A stretch of DNA of 64,000 nucleotides from Pleurodeles waltl (lineage: Eukaryota > Chordata > Amphibia > Caudata > Salamandridae), in the NCBI RefSeq assembly GCF_031143425.1, contig NC_090440.1, positions 1,264,909,123 through 1,264,973,122 on the forward strand, read 5' to 3'. Position 1 is the first letter of the stretch; each line of letters opens with the position of its first letter. Positions 61,475 to 64,000 of the stretch are shown piece after piece. The position numbers were made by a program, and so were the translations under genes. The notes under the pieces are model-generated. The model saw nothing but the letters and a program-made list of their open reading frames with translations, was not told the origin of the DNA and did not search any database.

Positions 61475-62650
61475 TGACTTGTGGGGCTCTGACCAGGTTC
61501 TGTTACCCAGAATCCTTTGCAAACCTCAAAATTTGGCTAAAAAAAACCATTTTCCTCACATTTCGGTGACAGAAAGTTCTGGAATCTGAGATTAGCCACA
61601 AATTTCCTTCCACCCAGCGTTACCCCAAGTCTGCCGATAAAAATGATACCTCACTTGTGTGGGTAGGCCTAGCGCCAGCGACAGGAAATGTCCCAAAACA
61701 CATAGTGGCACATCCCATTTTTTGACAGAAAACAGAGCTGTTTTTTGCAAAGTGCCTACCTGTAGATTTTGGCCTCTAGCTCAGCCGGCACCTAGGGAAA
61801 CCTACAAAACCTGTGTATGTTTGAAAACTAGAGACCTAGGGGAATCCAAGATGGGGTGACTTGTGGGGCTCTGACCAGGTTCTGTTACCAGAATCCTTTG
61901 CAAACCTCAAAATTTGGGTAAAAAAACACTTTTTCCTGTCATTTCGGTGACAGAAAGTTCTGGAATCTGAGAGGAGCCACAAATTTCCTTCCACCCAGTG
62001 TTCCCCCAAGTCTCCCGATAAAAATGATACCTCACTTGTGTGGGTATGCCTAGCGCCCGCGACAGGATATTCCCCAAAACACGACGTGGACACATCACAT
62101 TTTCAGAAAGAAAACGGATCTGTTTATTACTAAGTGCCTAGCTGTGGATTTTGGCCTCTAGCTCAGCCGGCACCTAGGGAAACCTAGCAAACATGCACAT
62201 TTTTTAAAACTAGACACCTAGGGGAATCCAAGATGGGGTGACTTGTGGGGCTCTGACCAGGTTCTGTTACCCAGAATCCTATGCAAACCTCAAATTTTGG
62301 CAAAAAAAAACACTTTTTCCTGTCATTTCGGTGACAGAAAGTTCTGCAATCTGAGAGGAGCCACAAATTTCCTTCCACAAAGCGTTCCCACAAGTCTCCC
62401 GATAAAAATGGTACCTCACTTGTGTGGGTAGGCCTTGCGCCCGCGACAGGTTATGCCCCAAAAACACAACGTGGACACATACCATTTTTTCACAGAAAAC
62501 AGAGCTGTTTTTTGCAAAGTGCCTACCTGTAGATTTTGGCCTCTAGCTCAGCCGGCACCTAGGGAAACCTACAAAACCTGTGTATTTTTGAAAACTAGAG
62601 TCCTAGGGGAATCCAAGATGGGGTGACTTGTGGGGCTCTGACCAGGTTTT
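61475..62650 (+). repeat. Rearranged tail of block E
   Basis: Starts are 61475, 61857, 62239 and 62624. The 61857 monomer begins as the 59944 type (gttaccagaatcc, gggtaaaaaaac) and continues as the 60710 type (gccacaaatttcc, cccagtgttcccc, gatattcccc). The 62239 monomer begins as the 60326 type and ends as the 59562 type (acctacaaaacctgtgtat). The 62624 monomer is again 59944-like, 767 bp after 61857. Confidence 0.86.
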
Positions 62651-64000
62651 GTTACCAGAATCCTTTGCAAACCTCAAAATTTGGGTAAAAAAACACTTTT
62701 TCCTGTCATTTAGGTGACAGAAAGTTCTGGAATCTGAGAGGAGCCAAAAATTTCCTTCCACCCAGCGTTTCCCCAAGTCTCCCGATAAAAACGGTACCTC
62801 ACTTGTGTGGGTATGCCTAGCGCCCGCGACAGGATATTCCCCAAAACACGACGTGGACACATCACATTTTCAGAAAGAAAACAGAGCTGTTTTTTTACTA
62901 AGTGCCTAGCTGTGGATTTTGGCCTCTAGCTCAGCCGGCACCTGGGGAAACCTAGCAAACATGCACATTTTTGAAACCTAGACACCTAGGGGAATCCAAG
63001 ATGGGGTGACTTGTGGGGCTCTGACCAGGTTCTGTTACCCAGAATCCTCTGCAAACCTCAACATTTGGCTAAAAAAACACTTTTTCCTGTCATTTCGGTG
63101 ACAGAAAGTTCTGGAATCTGAGAGGAGCCACAAATTTCCTTCCACCCAGCGTTCCCCCAAGTCTCCCGTTAAAAATGGTACCTCACTTGTGTGGGTAGGC
63201 CTAGCGCCCGCAACAGGATATGCCCCAAAACACAACGTGGACACATCCCTTTTTTTCACAGAAAATAGAGCTGTTTTTTGCAAAGTGCCTACCTGTAGAT
63301 TTTGGCCTCTAGCTCAGCCGGCACCTAGGGAAACCTACCAAACCTGTGCATTTTTTAAAACTAGAGACCTAGGGGAATCCAAGATGGGGTGACTTGTGGG
63401 GCTCTGACCAGGTTCTGTTACCCAGAATCCTATGCAAACCTCAAAATTTGGCAAATTAAAACACTTTTTCCTGTCATTTCGGTGACAGAAAGTTCTGGAA
63501 TCTGAGAGGAGGCACAAATTTCCTTCCACCCAGCATTCCCCCAAGTCTTCCGATAAAAATGGTACCTCACTTGTGTGGGTATGCCAAGCGCCCGCGACAG
63601 GATATGCCCCAAAACACAACGTGGACACATCCCATTTTTTCACAGAAAACAGAGCTGTTTTTTGCAATGTGCCTACCTGTAGATTTTGGCATCTAGCTCA
63701 GCCGGCACCTAGGAAACCTACCAAACCTGTGCATTATTGAAAACTAGAGACCTAGGGGAATCCAAGATGGGGTGACTTGTGGGGCTCTGACCAGGCTTTG
63801 TTACCCAGAATCCTTTGCAAACCTCAAAATTTGGCAAAATAAACACTTTTTCCTGTCATTTTGGTGACAGAAAGTTCTGGAATCTGAGAGGTGCCACAAA
63901 TTTCCTTCCACCCAGCGTTTCCCCAAGTCTCCCGATAAAAATGGTACCTTACTTGTGTGGGTATGCCTAGCGCCTGCAACAGGGTATGCCCCAAAACACA
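62651..64000 (+). repeat. Mixed monomers to the right edge
   Basis: Starts are 62624 (in part), 63007, 63390 and 63773; the last is cut at the window end after 228 bp. These are common types, with ggcaaattaaaacac and ggcaaaataaacac variants of the A-run. The array continues beyond the window. Confidence 0.9.

Larger units (their letters stand above)
1..64000 (+). repeat. ~383 bp satellite DNA array, single orientation
   Basis: The whole window is head-to-tail copies of one ~383 bp monomer. I used the start of tgacttgtgg as position 1 and found 167 anchors from 228 to 63773; the mean interval is about 382.8 bp (63,545/166). Landmarks along the monomer are: a ggttctgttaccc stretch near 20-32; an A-run near 60-67; a ctgtca/tgacag dyad near 81-98; the cgataaaaatggtacc region near 160-178; a CpG-rich aggcctagcgcccgcg stretch near 190-205; a variable segment near 220-265; tagctcagccgg near 304-315; and G-runs at the monomer junction. 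Monomers fall into several sequence types. Types differ mainly at two places: positions 70-92 (cctgtcatttcgg, cctcacatttcgg, cctcacattatgg or cctcaaattatgg) and positions 220-290 (acaacgtgg with ttttttcacag, acgacgtgg with ttttcagaaag, or cacatagtggg with ttttttgacag). No copy is inverted and nothing is inserted. Identity as satellite is certain; genomic location (centromere or other heterochromatin) is inference. Confidence 0.98.

Noticed and set aside
1..64000. CRISPR array or bacterial repeat system
   Set aside because: The repeat is ~383 bp with no unique spacers between short direct repeats, and no associated genes are present.
1..64000. Transposon terminal repeats or target-site duplications
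   Set aside because: No long terminal or inverted repeats and no interruption of monomer spacing were seen. The only inverted repeat seen is the 6 bp dyad inside monomers.

Overview
The window is one uninterrupted tandem satellite array. I found no credible protein-coding gene, RNA gene, transposon, CRISPR array or unique-sequence island in its 64,000 bases. Taking the start of the near-invariant tgacttgtgg motif as monomer position 1, I located 167 successive anchors from 228 to 63773, all on the + strand. The 166 full intervals average about 382.8 bp, and individual values run from 380 to 385. The array runs off both ends, so its true length is unknown.

The organism is most likely a eukaryote. 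A long, uniformly oriented ~383 bp satellite with nested higher-order repeats is typical of centromeric or other heterochromatin. Many of the sites that vary between monomers are CpG dinucleotides that alternate with TpG or CpA, which fits a genome with heavy CpG methylation such as a vertebrate. I cannot name the species. A large-genome amphibian is only a guess.

Layout: 1-3,060, diverged monomers. 3,060-4,820, a two-monomer (764 bp) repeat. About 4,560-18,738, block A, a seven-monomer higher-order repeat (2,680 bp) in just over five copies, the first three indistinguishable where I compared them. 18,739-22,515, rearranged block-A material including a six-monomer (2,295 bp) version. 22,581-23,950, a 768 bp dimer. 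23,959-25,614, mixed monomers. 25,615-29,720 and 30,591-36,610, two copies of one long segment; the second carries an extra tandem copy of a five-monomer (1,914 bp) unit. 36,595-40,032, a subfamily in 764 bp dimers. 40,033-42,290, mixed. 42,290-49,500, block C, two seven-monomer units of 2,682 bp followed by a four-monomer derivative of 1,532 bp. 49,390-52,250, a second four-monomer repeat. 52,780-62,650, block E, whose unit changes from 7 to 9 to 5 monomers. 62,650-64,000, mixed monomers.

No genes cooperate here. What the window shows is satellite evolution: repeated unequal exchange leaving mapped hybrid monomers, local homogenisation, and three different seven-monomer units in separate blocks. 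Two features within the monomer could be functional or ancestral: a 12-base match to the tRNA D-arm/Pol III A box, and a 6+6 bp dyad around ttt-cgg. Short open frames of 60-120 codons recur because the same sequence recurs. The monomer length is not a multiple of three, so no frame continues through successive monomers.
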